DNA of 64,000 nt from assembly GCA_947044405.1 (NCBI GenBank), contig CAMRHE010000352.1:868001-932000 (forward strand). Direction: 5' to 3'. Positions 10,809 to 24,003 of this stretch are shown piece after piece. The notes under the pieces are model-generated. The model was given only the letters and a program-made list of their open reading frames with translations, searched no databases and was not told the origin of the DNA. The position numbers and the translations under genes are program-made. The stretch comes from Leptodactylus fallax. Lineage: Eukaryota; Chordata; Amphibia; Anura; Leptodactylidae. Within the stretch, counting starts at the first letter, position 1, and each line of letters opens with the position of its first letter.

Positions 10809-12425
10809 CAGTGCCTTGCGAAAGTATTCAGCCCCCTTGAACTTTTCAACCTTTTGCCATATTTCAGGCTTCAAACATAAGGATATAAAATTTTAATTTT
10901 TTGGTGAAGAATCAACAACAAGTGGGACACAATCGTGAAGTGGAACGAAATTTATTGGTTATTTTAAACTTTTGTAAAAAATAAAAACTGAAAAGCGGGG
11001 CGTGCAATATTATTCGGCCCCTTTACTTTCAGTGCAGCAAACTCATTCCAGAAGTTCAGTGAGGATCTCTGAATGATCAAATGTTGTCCTAAATGACTGA
11101 TGATAAATATAATCCACCTGTGTGTAATCAAGTCTCCGTATAAATGCACCTGCGCTGTGATAGTCTTAGGGTTCTGTTTAAAGCACAGAGAGCATCATGA
11201 AGACCAAGGAACACACCAGGCAGGTCCGTGATACTGTTGTGGAGAAGTTTAAAGCCGGATTTGGATACAAAAAGATTTCCGAAACTTTAAACATCCCAAG
11301 GAGCACTGTGCAAGCAATCATATTGAAATGGAAGGAGTATCAGACCACTGCAAATCTACCAAGACCCGGCCGTCCTTCTAAACTTTCATCTCAAACAAGG
11401 AGAAGACTGATCAGAGATGCAGCCAAGAGGCCCATGATCACTCTGGATGAACTGCAGAGATCTACAGCTGAGGTGGGAGAGTCTGTCCATAGGACAACAA
11501 TCAGTTGTACACTGCACAAATCTGACCTTTATGGAAGAGTGGCAAGAAGAAAGCCATTTCTCAAAGATATCCATAAAAGGTCTCGTTTAAAGTTTGCCAC
11601 AAGCCACCTGGGAGACACACCAAACGTGGAAGAAGGTGCTCTGGTCAGATGAAACCAAAATCGAAATTTTTGGCCACAATGCAAAACGATATGTTTGGCG
11701 TAAAAGCAACACAGCTCATCACCCTGAACACACCTTCCCCACTGTCAAACATGGTGGTGGCAGCATCATGGTTTGGGCCTGCTTTTCTTCAGCAGGGACA
11801 GGGAAGATGGTTAAAATTGATGGGAAGATGGATGGAGCCAAATACAGGACCATTCTGGAAGAAAACCTGTTGGAGTCTGCAAAAGACCTGAGACTGGGAC
11901 GGAGATTTATCTTCCAACAAGACAATGATCCCAAACATAAAGCAAAATCTACAATGGAATGGTTCACAAATAAACGTATTCAGGTGTTAGAATGGCCAAG
12001 GCAAAGTCCAGACCTGAATCCAATGGAGAATCTGTGGAAAGAGCTGAAAACTGCTGTTCACAAACGCTCTCCATCCAACCTCACTGAGCTCAAGCAGTTT
12101 TCCAAGGAAGAATGGACAAAAATTTCAGTCTCTCAATGTGCAAAACTGATAGAGACATACCCCAAGCGACTTGCAGCTGTAATTGCAGTAAAAGGTGGCG
12201 CTACAAAGTATTTACTTAAGGGGGCCGAATAATTTGGCACGCCCCACTTTTCAGTTTTTTATTTTTTACAAAAGTTTAAATTATCCAATAAATTTCGTCC
12301 CAGTTCACGATTGTGTCCCACTTGTTGATTCTTCACCAAAAAATTAAAATTTTATATCCTTATGTTTGAAGCCTGAAATGTGGCAAAAGGTTGAAAAGGG
12401 GGCCGAATACTTTCGCAAGGCACTG
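10809..12425 (+). mobile_element. Tc1-C transposon, complete ends
   Basis: 1,617-bp Tc1 element at TA (10807-10808 / 12426-12427). TIRs start CAGTGCCTTGCGAAAGTATTC and extend about 220 bp. A second, chimeric Tc1-C sits at 25488-27552. It is inserted in the endonuclease part of the CR1 relic. Confidence 0.93.
11197..12232 (+). pseudogene. Tc1-C transposase, one frameshift
   Basis: DDE transposase beginning MKTKEHTRQVRDTVVEKF. Two N-terminal helix-turn-helix segments (SETLNIPRSTVQAI near residue 28) precede a GRPSK hook and RVARRKPF. A 2-bp loss near 11625, judged against the copy at 25488-27552 (CAAACGTGGAAG versus CAAACATTTGGAAG), shifts the frame just before the catalytic core. The downstream frame then reads to the end: WSDETKIEIFG (first Asp), [23 protein letters not shown] (second Asp), SPDLNPMENLW (Glu) and GGATKY. 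Apart from this lesion the gene looks complete at about 345 codons. Confidence 0.9.
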
Positions 12426-12439
12426 TATGTGTTTTTATG

Positions 12440-12561
12440 TTCTATATTATGTGTTATTATGAATAAATTATGGTGTACAAGAGATGGAGATGTACAAATT
12501 GCATTTTCATTTTCTTTACATTTTACACATCATCCCAACTGTTTTGGAATTGGGGTTGTAG
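12440..12561. repeat. End of another Tc1/mariner-like repeat
   Basis: The sequence ends CCCAACTGTTTTGGAATTGGGGTTGTA, which resembles the TIR of a widespread vertebrate mariner-like repeat (CAACCCCAATTCCxxAAAAGTTGGG). Only one end is present. Confidence 0.4.
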
Positions 12562-12617
12562 TTCTGTCTCTTTATAGGTTTGAACCATCCATCTTTCCTT
12601 GTCTTAATCCCCTGCAG

Positions 12618-12778
12618 TACATACAACTTTGCAGCAGATGGTTTTCACAGCTCGGCTGCAGGAGCAAATCTCTGTCTGGGATCTGGGGTCCATGGAGGTG
12701 TCGACTGGATGAGGAAATTGGCATTCCGCTACAGAAGAGTGAAGGAGATGTATAGCACCTACAAGAACAATGTGGGAG
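12618..12778 (+). CDS. eya2: eya2 exon: start of the C-terminal half of the Eya domain
   Basis: 161-bp exon between acceptor TTAATCCCCTGCAG and donor G|GTGCGT. The first base completes an upstream codon. The exon then reads [20 protein letters not shown], then [20 protein letters not shown] and [13 protein letters not shown]. This matches the Eya domain of eyes-absent proteins, and the Eya2 paralogue best (FHSSA, RVKEMY; Eya1 has RVKEIY). Eya proteins are nuclear and cytoplasmic co-activators of Six transcription factors whose Eya domain is a HAD-family tyrosine phosphatase. This exon belongs to the helical cap region, not the catalytic DxDxT segment, which must lie upstream of base 1. It ends in phase 1 (G|GA), matching the exon at 31186. 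It lies 57 bp past a mariner-like repeat end. Confidence 0.95.
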
Positions 12779-12922
12779 GTGCGTGTGGTGGAGGGAGCTA
12801 GTAGTGGTGGAGTCATTGTATCACTCAGCCTATGTTAAATATGGGTTACAATATTCATTTGAATGGGGCATAAGGAGTTAACTATAATCACTACTTATAT
12901 ACACTACTATCTTGTGCACAAG
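12779..12922. other. eya2 intron start
   Basis: First bases of the 18,407-bp intron 12779-31185. Donor GTGCGTGT, then a purine-rich stretch with no further feature. Confidence 0.6.
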
Positions 12923-13703
12923 CATACCTCCAAACCATCCCGGATTCTGCGGGACAGTCCCGGATTGTGGGTCCTGTCCCGCCGTCCCAGTCGGCGGGAG
13001 GTATGTCCCGGATTCAACTCACCTGCGTCCGGGAGACAGCCCCTGCTTCACCACTGTTCCCCTCTGCATGCTGCGGCCCCTGATGATGTCACTCACATCG
13101 CGCCTGCAGCTCCCTGAAGACTCCAGGAGATGAGGCAGCAGGGCAGCGAGGAGAGGTGAGCATCAGTGATTTTATTATGTTAAACTTTGGGGGAGACATT
13201 AGAATGGGGAGAGATAAAGGGGGACATTAAACTGGTGGCAGATGAATGGGGGGCAGTTAAGCTGGTGGCAGATGAAGGAGGACATTAAACTGGGGACAGA
13301 TGGAGGGGGGACATTAAACTGGGGACAGATGGAGGAGTGAACGTTAAACTGGGGGCAACTGGAGGAGGAAATTAAACCATGGGGGTAGCTGGAGGGGGAC
13401 ATGTCTGCCTCTAGTTGCCCCAAGTTTAATGTACTTCTCCAGCTACCCCCACGGTTTATTGTTCTCCTCTAGTTGCCCCCAGTTTAAACTGGGCCACGAG
13501 GAGAGGGACTTTTGGGGCAACAGGGCAATTGGAGGGGAACATTACAATGGGGCATAAAAATGTTAGGGTGACTTAGGAACATTATACTGTGTGGGGGCTC
13601 AAAGAAAAATGGGTGAGAATGGGTGGAGCTAAATTTGCCACGGCGCGCATAGCGCACAACACATTTTGTCCCTCTTTTTGTCCTTTAAAAGTTGGGAGGT
13701 ATG
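12923..13703. mobile_element. hAT-like MITE with internal minisatellite
   Basis: TIRs CATACCTCCAAACCxTCCC (left) and GTTGGGAGGTATG (right) are flanked by CACAAG direct repeats (12917-12922 and 13704-13709). It is non-coding. The interior carries a tandem array (13180-13490). Confidence 0.6.
13180..13490. repeat. About 30-bp minisatellite with an inverted segment
   Basis: About seven units of a GACATTAAACTGGGGACAGATGGAG-type monomer in one direction (to about 13405). They are followed by inverted units (AGTTGCCCCCAGTTTAA). All lie inside the hAT-like MITE. Confidence 0.7.
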
Positions 13704-14375
13704 CACAAGTGTATGTCATGAGTTTATGCAATATAGTGAAGAGAACCTCTAAGACACACCTATAAGATTGGTATAAATGATTCACAATCTCAGACACGGG
13801 TATGCACTTATAGAGACACACACAGGATTGAGGTGGAGTCCCTGACCTGTAAAACGACATCTTCAAAATGGATGCATTCATACGGTAGCTGATGCACCTA
13901 TTCTGTATTTTACCTTTTCTACCTTTATGAAGACTTCAATAAATTTACAGTTTCTTTCTTATAAGAAACTATAAGACCTCCTGATGTACTCCATATGTCA
14001 CATGTGGGTAAGAATTACGAACACCAATATTATTTTTTTACCACCTACAGCCAACCCAAGCCCACATACCATATAAGTCATGTTACTGTAGCCCCATAAT
14101 GCTATCAGAATTCAGAGGTTGCAGTTGCTCCAGGCCCTGGTACCTGAAAGCCCAGTGAGCCTTCTGCCACTGACATCACAGCAAGAACTGGAACATTAAA
14201 GCTGTAGAGGGACCAAATTTTACACACATGAAAAGGCCTAGGAGCTTCCCTTGCAAAGATGATGATATCAGTTTTTCTCTTGTCTATTTTGTTGACCTAC
14301 CTAATATAATTAAAATGTTTCACTTCTGCATGTCACGGAGGGTTAATGGCAATGTCATTTACTCTAGCTCAGCTG
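13704..14375. other. eya2 intron, no feature recognised
   Basis: Mixed-composition intron sequence up to the 5' target duplication AGCTG (14371-14375) of the copia element. I find no coding or repeat signature. Confidence 0.4.
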
Positions 14376-14670
14376 TGTTGGAGATATGCAACAGCCAGCT
14401 TCGTCTCTATATTTGCTGGATTGACTGCAGTTCACATTTATGACACAAGATGTAGCTGTTACTAAATGTTTATCTGCAGACATTCTGTACTTTGTTGTTT
14501 TAATGCTGTTGATATACTTCCTGTTTAGTGTGTGCTGTACTAAATCTGTTATTCACCATGTGAGGTGGACCTTCTCTTACTGCACTCATGTTCCACTAAA
14601 GTCTGTTCCTGTTATACATATGTCTATCTGGTTTTGACTCTGCCACATCCAGCAATCACACTCTGCAACA
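14376..14670 (+). repeat. 5' LTR of the copia element
   Basis: 295 bp, TGTTGGAGAT..CTCTGCAACA. It aligns along its whole length with the 3' LTR once Tc1-D is removed. Confidence 0.93.
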
Positions 14671-14684
14671 GGTTATGGGCACAG
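14671..14684 (+). promoter_or_regulatory. Primer-binding site, probable initiator-Met tRNA fragment
   Basis: GGTTATGGGCACAG directly follows the 5' LTR. It is complementary, with one mismatch, to the anticodon stem-loop of initiator tRNA-Met (..GGGCCCATAACC..). Drosophila copia is known to prime with an internal tRNA-iMet fragment, so this position fits half-tRNA priming. Inference from complementarity recalled from known tRNA sequence. Confidence 0.6.
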
Positions 14685-16666
14685 TGATCAAATGAAGCCC
14701 CAGTAAACAGAAGCAGCCCAGGTAGAGCGAAGTCCAGAACGGAAGACAGTGCAGCAAATGCGGAAATTGACATAAGGAAGCTTCCACAGAGCTATCTCCT
14801 GTACAGAAGTAAGACTGTTCCTATATATAAAGGAGGGATAATGGCCTGTAGTTCAGAACCTAAACTATCAGTGGCCAAGCTGAACAATGACAATTATCAG
14901 CTATGGAAATTTAAAGTGGAAATGCTATTATCCAGGGTTCACTTGTGGGAAGTTATCATAACAGAGAGACCACAGGATGATTATCAGGACTGGGACAGGA
15001 AAAACAGAGGGGCGCGGGCCACCATAAGCTTACTAGTAGAAGATGATCAACTTATTCACATACGCAGTGAGAATACAGCGAAAGGCATGTGGGATGTACT
15101 GAAAAGACTACATGAGAGATCCAGTTTAAACAGCAAGTTGTTTCTGCTGAGGAAACTCTACAAAATGAGGCTTAGCAGAGAGCAGGACATGCAAGAGCAT
15201 ATAAATGCCATGCTGGAAGTGATCACGCAACTCAGATCAGTCGGTGAGAATATAACAGACAGTCACGCCGCAGCCATTTTATTATGCAGTTTACCTGACA
15301 CATACACTGCACTGATCAATGTGCTGGAGACACTGCCTGAGACAGATCTGACACTAACATTTGTAAAGACCAGGCTCATAGATGAGTATCAGCGAAGAAA
15401 GGAGTTTGCACATGACTATACAGAAACTCACTCCAAGACCGCTCTTAAGGCTACAGACACAAGGTTACACAGGAAGGAAATCAGAGTATGCTTTAGATAC
15501 CGCAGACAAGGACACATAAAGAAAGACTGCACTATATGGAAAGCAAAGCAGATGAGACAGCATCCCTCTTATACTAAGCAGAAAGTCAAAGTCACAATTT
15601 CTGACTCGTGTGAAGGGAAGTGGAATGCCACGTTTAAAGTGACAGGCAACCATAAATTGCAAGGCTGGTGCATTGACTCTGGAGCAACCAGTCACATGAC
15701 AAGTGATAGAAGTTTTTTCACAGAACTTGATCTGAATAACAAGGAGACTATTTACCTCGCAGATGGAAGTAAAATATGTGCAGAAGGATATGGGCATGGA
15801 TCCCTTGTATGCCCCAATGATGCGGGACACAATTTAGCAATACCAGTAAAAGATGTACTTTATGTTCCTGATCTAGAAGGAGGACTCTTATCTGTGAAGC
15901 GTCTGACAACCAAAGGACTCACTATAAAATTACAAGGTGACAAGTGTTCTATCCTAGAGGACAAGCAGATGATAGCAAGTGCCAAGTTGGATGATCATCT
16001 ATATCACCTCAACACAGTGAAGGAGCAGGTGAGACTATGCATACATAAGCATAATGATTGTATACACGTGTGGCACAGACGTTTAGGTCACAGACACCCA
16101 GAATGCATACATGAACTACAAAAGAGGAATCTGACAAAGGATCTAACAGTATTCCCTTGTTCAGTTATCGTTAAATGTGAATGTTGCATCAAATCCAAAG
16201 CTACAGGAGCAACACTTCCTAAAGTAAGTCACAATAGAGCTTCAAGACCTCTTGATCTAGTTCACAGTGATGTATGTGGTCCCCTAAACCCACCTACACC
16301 TGGAGGCAACAGGTACATAATGATTTTCATAGATGACTATTCAAGATACACAGTAACTTACCTAATGCAATACAAGAGTGAAGTTTTTGACAAATTACAG
16401 GACTATGTAGTAAGGGCAAGTAACAAGTTTCAGAGAAAACCTCTCATAATTCAGAGTGACAATGGAGGTGAATTCACAGGACATAAAATACAAGAGTACT
16501 TAAAGCAGAATGGAATAGAGCATCAAAAGACAGTCCCCTACACACTAGAGCAAAACGGGGTAGCTGAAAGAAAGAACAGAACTCTGACTGAAATGATCAA
16601 ATGCATGCTGACAGACTCTGGATTACCACAAAAATATTGGGGTGAAGCAGCAATGACAGCCACTTA

Positions 16667-18260
<1,594 letters not shown>

Positions 18261-20311
18261 TATTTGCAAAATAGACTCTTTTCTAGAACAATGGAGAAAA
18301 CTTCATATGAACTGTGGCACAATGAGAAGCCGAGTATAAAACATCTAAGAGTTTTTGGATGCAAGGCGTTCATCTACATTCCAGAAGAAAAACGCACCAA
18401 ACTTCAAAACAGAGCATTTGAAGGCGTCTTTGTTGGATACAGTGACAATGTTAAGGGTTACAGAATCCTAAATCCCAAAACTGACAAGGTTACCATTAGC
18501 AACAGCATAACTTTTGTTGAAGATCAGAGAGATAACATAATGACAGAGGAAGTAAGAACAGAAGAGAAAACTGACACTGATCAGCCAACATCTGTAACTT
18601 CTGAACAAACAGTTGAAGTGAGCGCAGAATCCGTCAGTAATGAAGAACAGACACAACCAAGTTCACATACAGAACCAAGACGCTCAATGATAGAGAATAA
18701 AGGTAAACCACCTGTACGTCTCTCATACAAGGCAAGCACTGCCAGTGCAAATGAACCTGCAACCTGAGAAGACATATCTCAGCTTTTCAGAAGGGGAAGC
18801 CAGTAAATGGATAAAGGCTGCAAAGGAAGAGATAAACTCCATGCATGACACTAAAACATGGACACTTACAGAATTACCACCTGGAAGGAAATCCATAGGT
18901 TGTAAATGGACTTTCAAAGTAAAATACAATGCAGATGTCACAGTGGAGCAATACAAAGCAAGACTCTTAGCCAAGGGATATTCTCAAAAATATGGAGAGG
19001 ACTATGATGAGACATTTGCGCCAGTAGTCAAACATGCTACAATAAAAACTTTGCTGACGGTAGCCGCAATAAGGAAAATGCAAGTAAGACACTTTGATGT
19101 AAAAATAGCGTTTCTATATGGCGAGTTAGCAGAAGACATCTACATGGAACAACTACCAGGATTCAAAGATGATCAAAGGCCAGACCTAGTATGCAAACTA
19201 CAAAGGAGTATATATGGTCTAAAGCAAGCCGCTAGAGCATGGAATATGAAAATAAATGAAGTGCTTACACATGAGGACTTTCAGAGGAGTAAAGCAGATC
19301 CCTGTTTATACACAAAGAAATTGCCAGACAGGTGGATCTATGTACTCATTTATGTGGACGATATTCTGATTTGTTTCAAGCAAGAAGGGGATGAAGGAGA
19401 AATACTCCAAACCCTAAATCAGCACTTTGAGACCAAAGATCTTGGCAACGTAAAGAATTATCTTGATATTCAGATTGAGAGAGTGGAAGATGGCAGCTTC
19501 CTTCTGTACCAAAAGCACAAAATACAAGAGATAATTGAGACATTTGGAATGGAAGACGCAAAACCAATAAAATCCCCTATGGAAACCAACTACCTGAAGA
19601 AGATAGACAGCCAAGATACACCACTACCAACTAACACTCAGTACAGAAAAGCAATAGGGAAATTGCTGTACATTAGCACCGCTACAAGGCCTGACATTGC
19701 AGGAGCAGTCGGAATCCTATGTAGAAAGACTTCAACGCCAAGTCAGATGGATTGGAATGCTGTGAAGCGAGTCATTCACTATCTTAAAGGGACTTTACAC
19801 TACAAGCTAAAGTTACCAGCAAGTGACGAAAGCACCCTGGCAGGATACATGGATGCCGATTGGTCCGGAGATACCAATGACAGAAAATCTACAAGTGGGT
19901 ACCTGATTCTTCTATCAGGAGGCACTATCTGTTGGACTAGTAGAAAGAATCTTTCTGTTACACTATCATCTACTGAAGCAGAGTACGTTGCAGCAGTGCA
20001 GGCAAGTCAAGAAGTCATATGGTTGAGCCAATTGTTAAAAGACTTGGGTCAACCACAGATGAAACCAACGAGAATCTTTCAGGACAATCAAGGTTGCCTT
20101 GCACTTGTGCAGATGGAAAGGGTTAGCTCAAGAACCAAGCATATTGATATGAAGTTCCACTTTCTGAGGGATCTTCAAGAGCAGGGACTTCTTGAGTTAC
20201 TTTATTGCCCAACTGAGGATATGACAGCATATATTCTTACCAAGCCCCTGACCGCTGAAAGACACTCGAGGCTTACAAAGAAGATGGGCCTAACAGACTA
20301 AGCCTTAGCAG

Positions 20312-20322
20312 TTGAGAAGGGG
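20312..20322 (+). promoter_or_regulatory. Polypurine tract of the copia element
   Basis: TTGAGAAGGGG directly before the 3' LTR (TGTTG at 20323). This is the usual plus-strand primer position. Confidence 0.75.
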
Positions 20323-20463
20323 TGTTGAAGATATGCAACAGTTAGCTTCGTCTCTATATTTGCTGGATTGACTGCAGTTCACATTTATGACACTAGATGT
20401 AGCTGTTACTAAATGTTTATCTGTAGATACTCTGTACTTTGTTGTTTTGATGTCGTTGATATA

Positions 20464-22088
20464 CAGTACAGACCAAAAGTTTGAACACACCTTCTCATTC
20501 CAAGAGTTTTATGTATTTTCATGACTATAAAAATTGTAGATTCACACTGAAGGCATCAAAACTATGAATTAACACATGTGGAATTATATACTTAACAAAA
20601 AAGTGTGAAACAATTGAAAATATGTCTTATATTCTAGGTTCTTCAAAGTAGCCACCTTTTGCTTTGATTACTGCTTTGCACACTCTTGGCATTCTCTTGA
20701 TGAGCTTCAAGAGGTAGTCACCTGAAATGGTTTTCACTTCACAGGTGTGCCCTGTCAGGTTTAATAAGTGGGATTTCTTGCCTTATAAATGGGGTTGGGA
20801 CCATCAGTTGTGTTGTTCAGAAGTCAAGTGGATACACAGCTGATAGTCCTACTGAATGGAGTGTTAGAATTTGTATTATGGCAAGAAGCAGCTAAGTAAA
20901 GAAAAACGAGTGGCCATCATTACTTTAAGAAATGAAGGTCAGTCAGTCCGAAAAATTGGGAAAACTTTGAAAGTGTCCCCAAGAGAAGTGGCCAAAACCA
21001 TCAAGCGCTACAAAGAAACTGGCTCACATGAGGACCGCCCCAGGAAAGGAAGACCAAGAGTCACCTCTGCTGCGGAGGATAAGTTCATCCGAGTCACCAG
21101 CCTCAGTAATCGCAGGTTAACAGCAGCTCAGATTAGAGACCAGGTCAATGCCACACAGAGTTCTAGCAGCAGACACATCTCTACAACAACTGTTAAGAGG
21201 AGACTGTGTGCAGCAGGCCTTCATGGTAAAATAGCTGCTAGGAAACCACTGCTAAGGACAGGCAACAAGCAGAAGAGACTTGTTTAGGCTAAAGAACACA
21301 AGGAATGGACATTAGACCTGTGGAAATCTGTGCTTTGGTCTGATGAGTCCAAATTTGAGATCTTTGGTTCCAACCACCGTGTCTTTGTGCGACGCAGAAA
21401 AGGTGAACAAATGGACTCTACATGCCTGGTTCCCACCGTGAAGCATGGAGGAGGAGGTGTGATGGTGTGGGGGTGCTTTGCTGGTGACACTGTTGAGGAT
21501 TTATTCAAAATTGAAGGAATACTGAACCAGCATGGTTACCACAGCATCTTGCAGCGGCATGCTATTCCATCCAGTTTGCGTTTAGTTGGACCATCATTTA
21601 TTTTTCAACAGGACAATGACCCCAAACACACCTCCAGACTGTGTAAGGGCTATTTGACCAAGAAGGAGAGTGATGGGGTGCTACACCAGATGACCTGGCC
21701 TCCACAGTCACCAGACCTGAACCCAATCGAGATGGTTTGGGGTGAGCTGGACCACAGAGTGAAGGCAAAAGGGCCAACAAGTGCTGAGCATCTCTGGGAA
21801 CTCCTTCAAGACTGTTGGAAGACCATTTCAGGTGACTACCTCTTGAAGCTCATCAAGAGAATGCCAAGAGTGTGCAAAGTAGTAATCAAAGCAAAAGGTG
21901 GCTACTTTGAAGAACCTAGAATATAAGACATATTTTCAGTTGTTTCACACTTTTTGTTAAGTATATAATTCCACATGTGTTAATTCATAGTTTTGATGCC
22001 TTCAGTGTGAATCTACAATTTTTATAGTCATGAAAATACAGAAAACTCTTGGAATGAGAAGGTGTGTCCAAACTTTTGGTCTGTACTG
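20464..22088 (+). mobile_element. Tc1-D transposon inside the copia 3' LTR
   Basis: 1,625-bp Tc1 element at TA (20462-20463 / 22089-22090), TIRs starting CAGTACAGACCAAAAGTTTG. The TIRs are unusually long, about 270 bp: the left arm at 20640-20736 is the inverted copy of the last transposase codons (about 21816-21926). Confidence 0.93.
20871..21926 (+). pseudogene. Tc1-D transposase, one internal stop
   Basis: A single frame reads from YYGKKQLSKEKRVAIITLRN to GGYFEEPRI with one in-frame TAG at 21285-21287, where related proteins have Trp (KRLVxAKEHKEW). First Asp in WSDESKFEIFG (about 21345), GGGGVMVWGCF, second Asp in [11 protein letters not shown] (about 21615), Glu in [11 protein letters not shown] (about 21730). 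The nearest ATG (20878) is out of frame with this reading frame, so the true N-terminus probably also carries a small deletion. Otherwise nearly complete, at about 351 codons. Confidence 0.9.
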
Positions 22089-22252
22089 TACTTCCTGTTT
22101 TAGTGTGTGCTGTACTAAATCTGTTATTCACCATGTGAGGTGGACCTTCTCTTACTGCACTCATGTTCCACTAAAGTCTGTTCCTGTTATATACAAATGT
22201 CTATCTGGTTTTGACTCAGCCACATCCAGCAATCACACTCTGCAACAAGCTG

Positions 22253-22419
22253 TACTTGTGGATATTTATTTCCAGCTCTGACCTCATTGTGTTGCTCACA
22301 TTAATAGCTTTAGTAGGATCGTCTTCACAGATGGACGTTATTTGCTGCAGTAAACAAATGTCTATTGTGTTTAATTGTTTCTGTCAAATCTCCAGAAAGC
22401 TGTTCAATGAAATTAGTGC
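22253..22419. other. eya2 intron between copia and a MITE
   Basis: Resumes directly after the AGCTG target duplication. No feature recognised. Confidence 0.4.
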
Positions 22420-22775
22420 TTAAAGGGAGTCTACCACCAGAAAACTCAGTATAAAATCAGCTCTAGTGCTTTGTAGAGAGCTTTATGCTGTGCACAATCA
22501 TACCTTTTAGATTTCCTTCTAAAGTGTCTTTTATAAATATACAAATAAGGCTCTGGCATGCTCCACTGTTCTTGAGCCTCAAGTTTTCCAACCTGAATAC
22601 ACCCCTTGGAAGCTCTGGCACACCCATTGCATTTCAGCATCATTTGCACATTTATTATGCAAAATGGCCTTTTCAAGGAAATGGTGCATCTATTGGGCTA
22701 TCTAAAGGTATGATATCCCCTACAATACACTGTGGCTGGTTTGATATTGAGTTTCCTGGCGACTGACTACCTTTT
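22420..22775. mobile_element. TTAA MITE, about 350 bp
   Basis: Left end TTAAAGGGAGTCTACCACCAG, right end CTGGCGACTGACTACCTTTTA. The interior is a foldback with ATTATGCAAA and its inverted counterparts. Non-coding. It may belong to a piggyBac-like TTAA group, though the right TTAA is imperfect. Confidence 0.5.
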
Positions 22776-23148
22776 AGTGGTTTCATGAATTTTACTTATG
22801 TGACTGAATCATGTCAACTCCTTTCATTTTTCTCAAGTTCACATTAAACTTGGGGCCAAAAACTCAATATAGTAATTACTTGTAAAATGGATTTTAACAT
22901 TAAAGGAGGGACAGAATTGGTTAACAGTCGTGGGCGGAGTCTGACCGCGCACTGTAATGGCCGCAGCTCTCTAGAGCTCTGTGGCTACGAGTCTCATACC
23001 CACTCCTCGCTCGCATTGCACAACCTGAGCATGGTGAAAACAGGCAGACATAGGGGTCCTGAGACCCCCGAGATCTAGCTAACACCAGGGAGATTTGCAG
23101 AAATACCTGCGGAGAAAGGTCCCGCTCTCGCCGCAGAGTTCCATCAAA

Positions 23149-24003
23149 ATGGCACCGGTGCCCAGCCGCGGGGCTGACACCGGTGAGGAATCGGAGGTTG
23201 ATAGCGCCGCTGACACAGATCGCACAGATAACAGGTTCACTACCATATCCAAATCCTTTCTTCAGAAGGCACTGGCGTCAGCGCTTAGCCCGGTACTATC
23301 GCAACTCGCGGGCATCAAGTCTGAAATCCAAAACGTCGGGCACAGGGTCTCAGGCCTAGAAACAGCCTACACAGCGCTACAGACGCACTCCTCCACTTTG
23401 AAGGCCCAGCTTCTCCTTCATAAAGAGCACATAGATCGCTCCCTAGTTCTCATTGAGGATCAAGAAAACCTCAGCCATAGAAAGAACATACGGATCAAGG
23501 GGCTACCTGAGTCGTACTCATCTGATGAATTACCTAAGATGGTGTCCGAGCTCTTTGCTGACCTACTAGGCCCAGATCGAGCCACCACTATAGTGATAGA
23601 ACGGATACATAGGGCTCTTCGGCCTAAGCCACAACAGGGGGAACAACCGAGGGATGTCATTTGTGGCATCCTCTCTTACCCAGATGCTGTGGCTGTCCTA
23701 GCGGCGGCGAGATCCAGACCTTCTATACAGATGGGTGAGGCCGACATTGCTGTCTACCAGGACATCGCTCCATCTATTCTGGCAAACATACGCATACTAC
23801 GCCCACTGCTTGAAGCTCTCAGAGCTAAAGGCCTTCAATATGCCTGGCTTTACCCATTTGGGTTAGCAGTATCCTGTAATGGTAAGCGCCTCACTGTCCA
23901 TACTCCGAAGGATCTTCCGACGCTGTGGAGACATCTCGACATGGAGCCACTGGAAATCCCATCTTGGTTACCAATGCCGAACCTGCCAGAGTTTCCTACC
24001 TGA
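23149..24003 (+). CDS. L1-like LINE ORF1 protein
   Basis: RNA-binding ORF1p of an L1/Tx1-like LINE, 284 residues from the ATG that opens MAPVPSRGADTGEES. A coiled-coil-like region (QLAGIKSEIQNVGHRVSGLE, about residues 62-120) precedes DQENLSHRKNIRIKGLPE (about 122-140). That is the conserved entry to the RRM domain of L1 ORF1p, where DLENRSRRNNIRIxGIPE is typical. IERIHRALRPKP follows, then the C-terminal domain. The frame is uninterrupted. A short ATG frame at 23031 (MVKTGRHRGPETPEI) could be the original N-terminus, now out of frame. Confidence 0.8.
   Translation: MAPVPSRGADTGEESEVDSAADTDRTDNRFTTISKSFLQKALASALSPVLSQLAGIKSEIQNVGHRVSGLETAYTALQTHSSTLKAQLLLHKEHIDRSLVLIEDQENLSHRKNIRIKGLPESYSSDELPKMVSELFADLLGPDRATTIVIERIHRALRPKPQQGEQPRDVICGILSYPDAVAVLAAARSRPSIQMGEADIAVYQDIAPSILANIRILRPLLEALRAKGLQYAWLYPFGLAVSCNGKRLTVHTPKDLPTLWRHLDMEPLEIPSWLPMPNLPEFPT

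Larger units (their letters stand above)
20323..22247 (+). repeat. 3' LTR of the copia element, split by Tc1-D
   Basis: LTR parts 20323-20463 and 22089-22247 flank Tc1-D. Compared with the 5' LTR, the insertion is at the TA of GATATACTTCC. Confidence 0.92.

Noticed and set aside
1..12617. Earlier eya2 exons with the WDLDET motif
   Set aside because: I looked for the DxDxT catalytic segment and the acidic FNDLEDCDQ-like segment on the + strand and did not find them. The region is accounted for by repeats and unassigned non-coding stretches.
12863..13133. Two short overlapping frames in the intron after the first eya2 exon
   Set aside because: They fall across the TIR and GC-rich part of a hAT-like MITE and have no similarity to known proteins.
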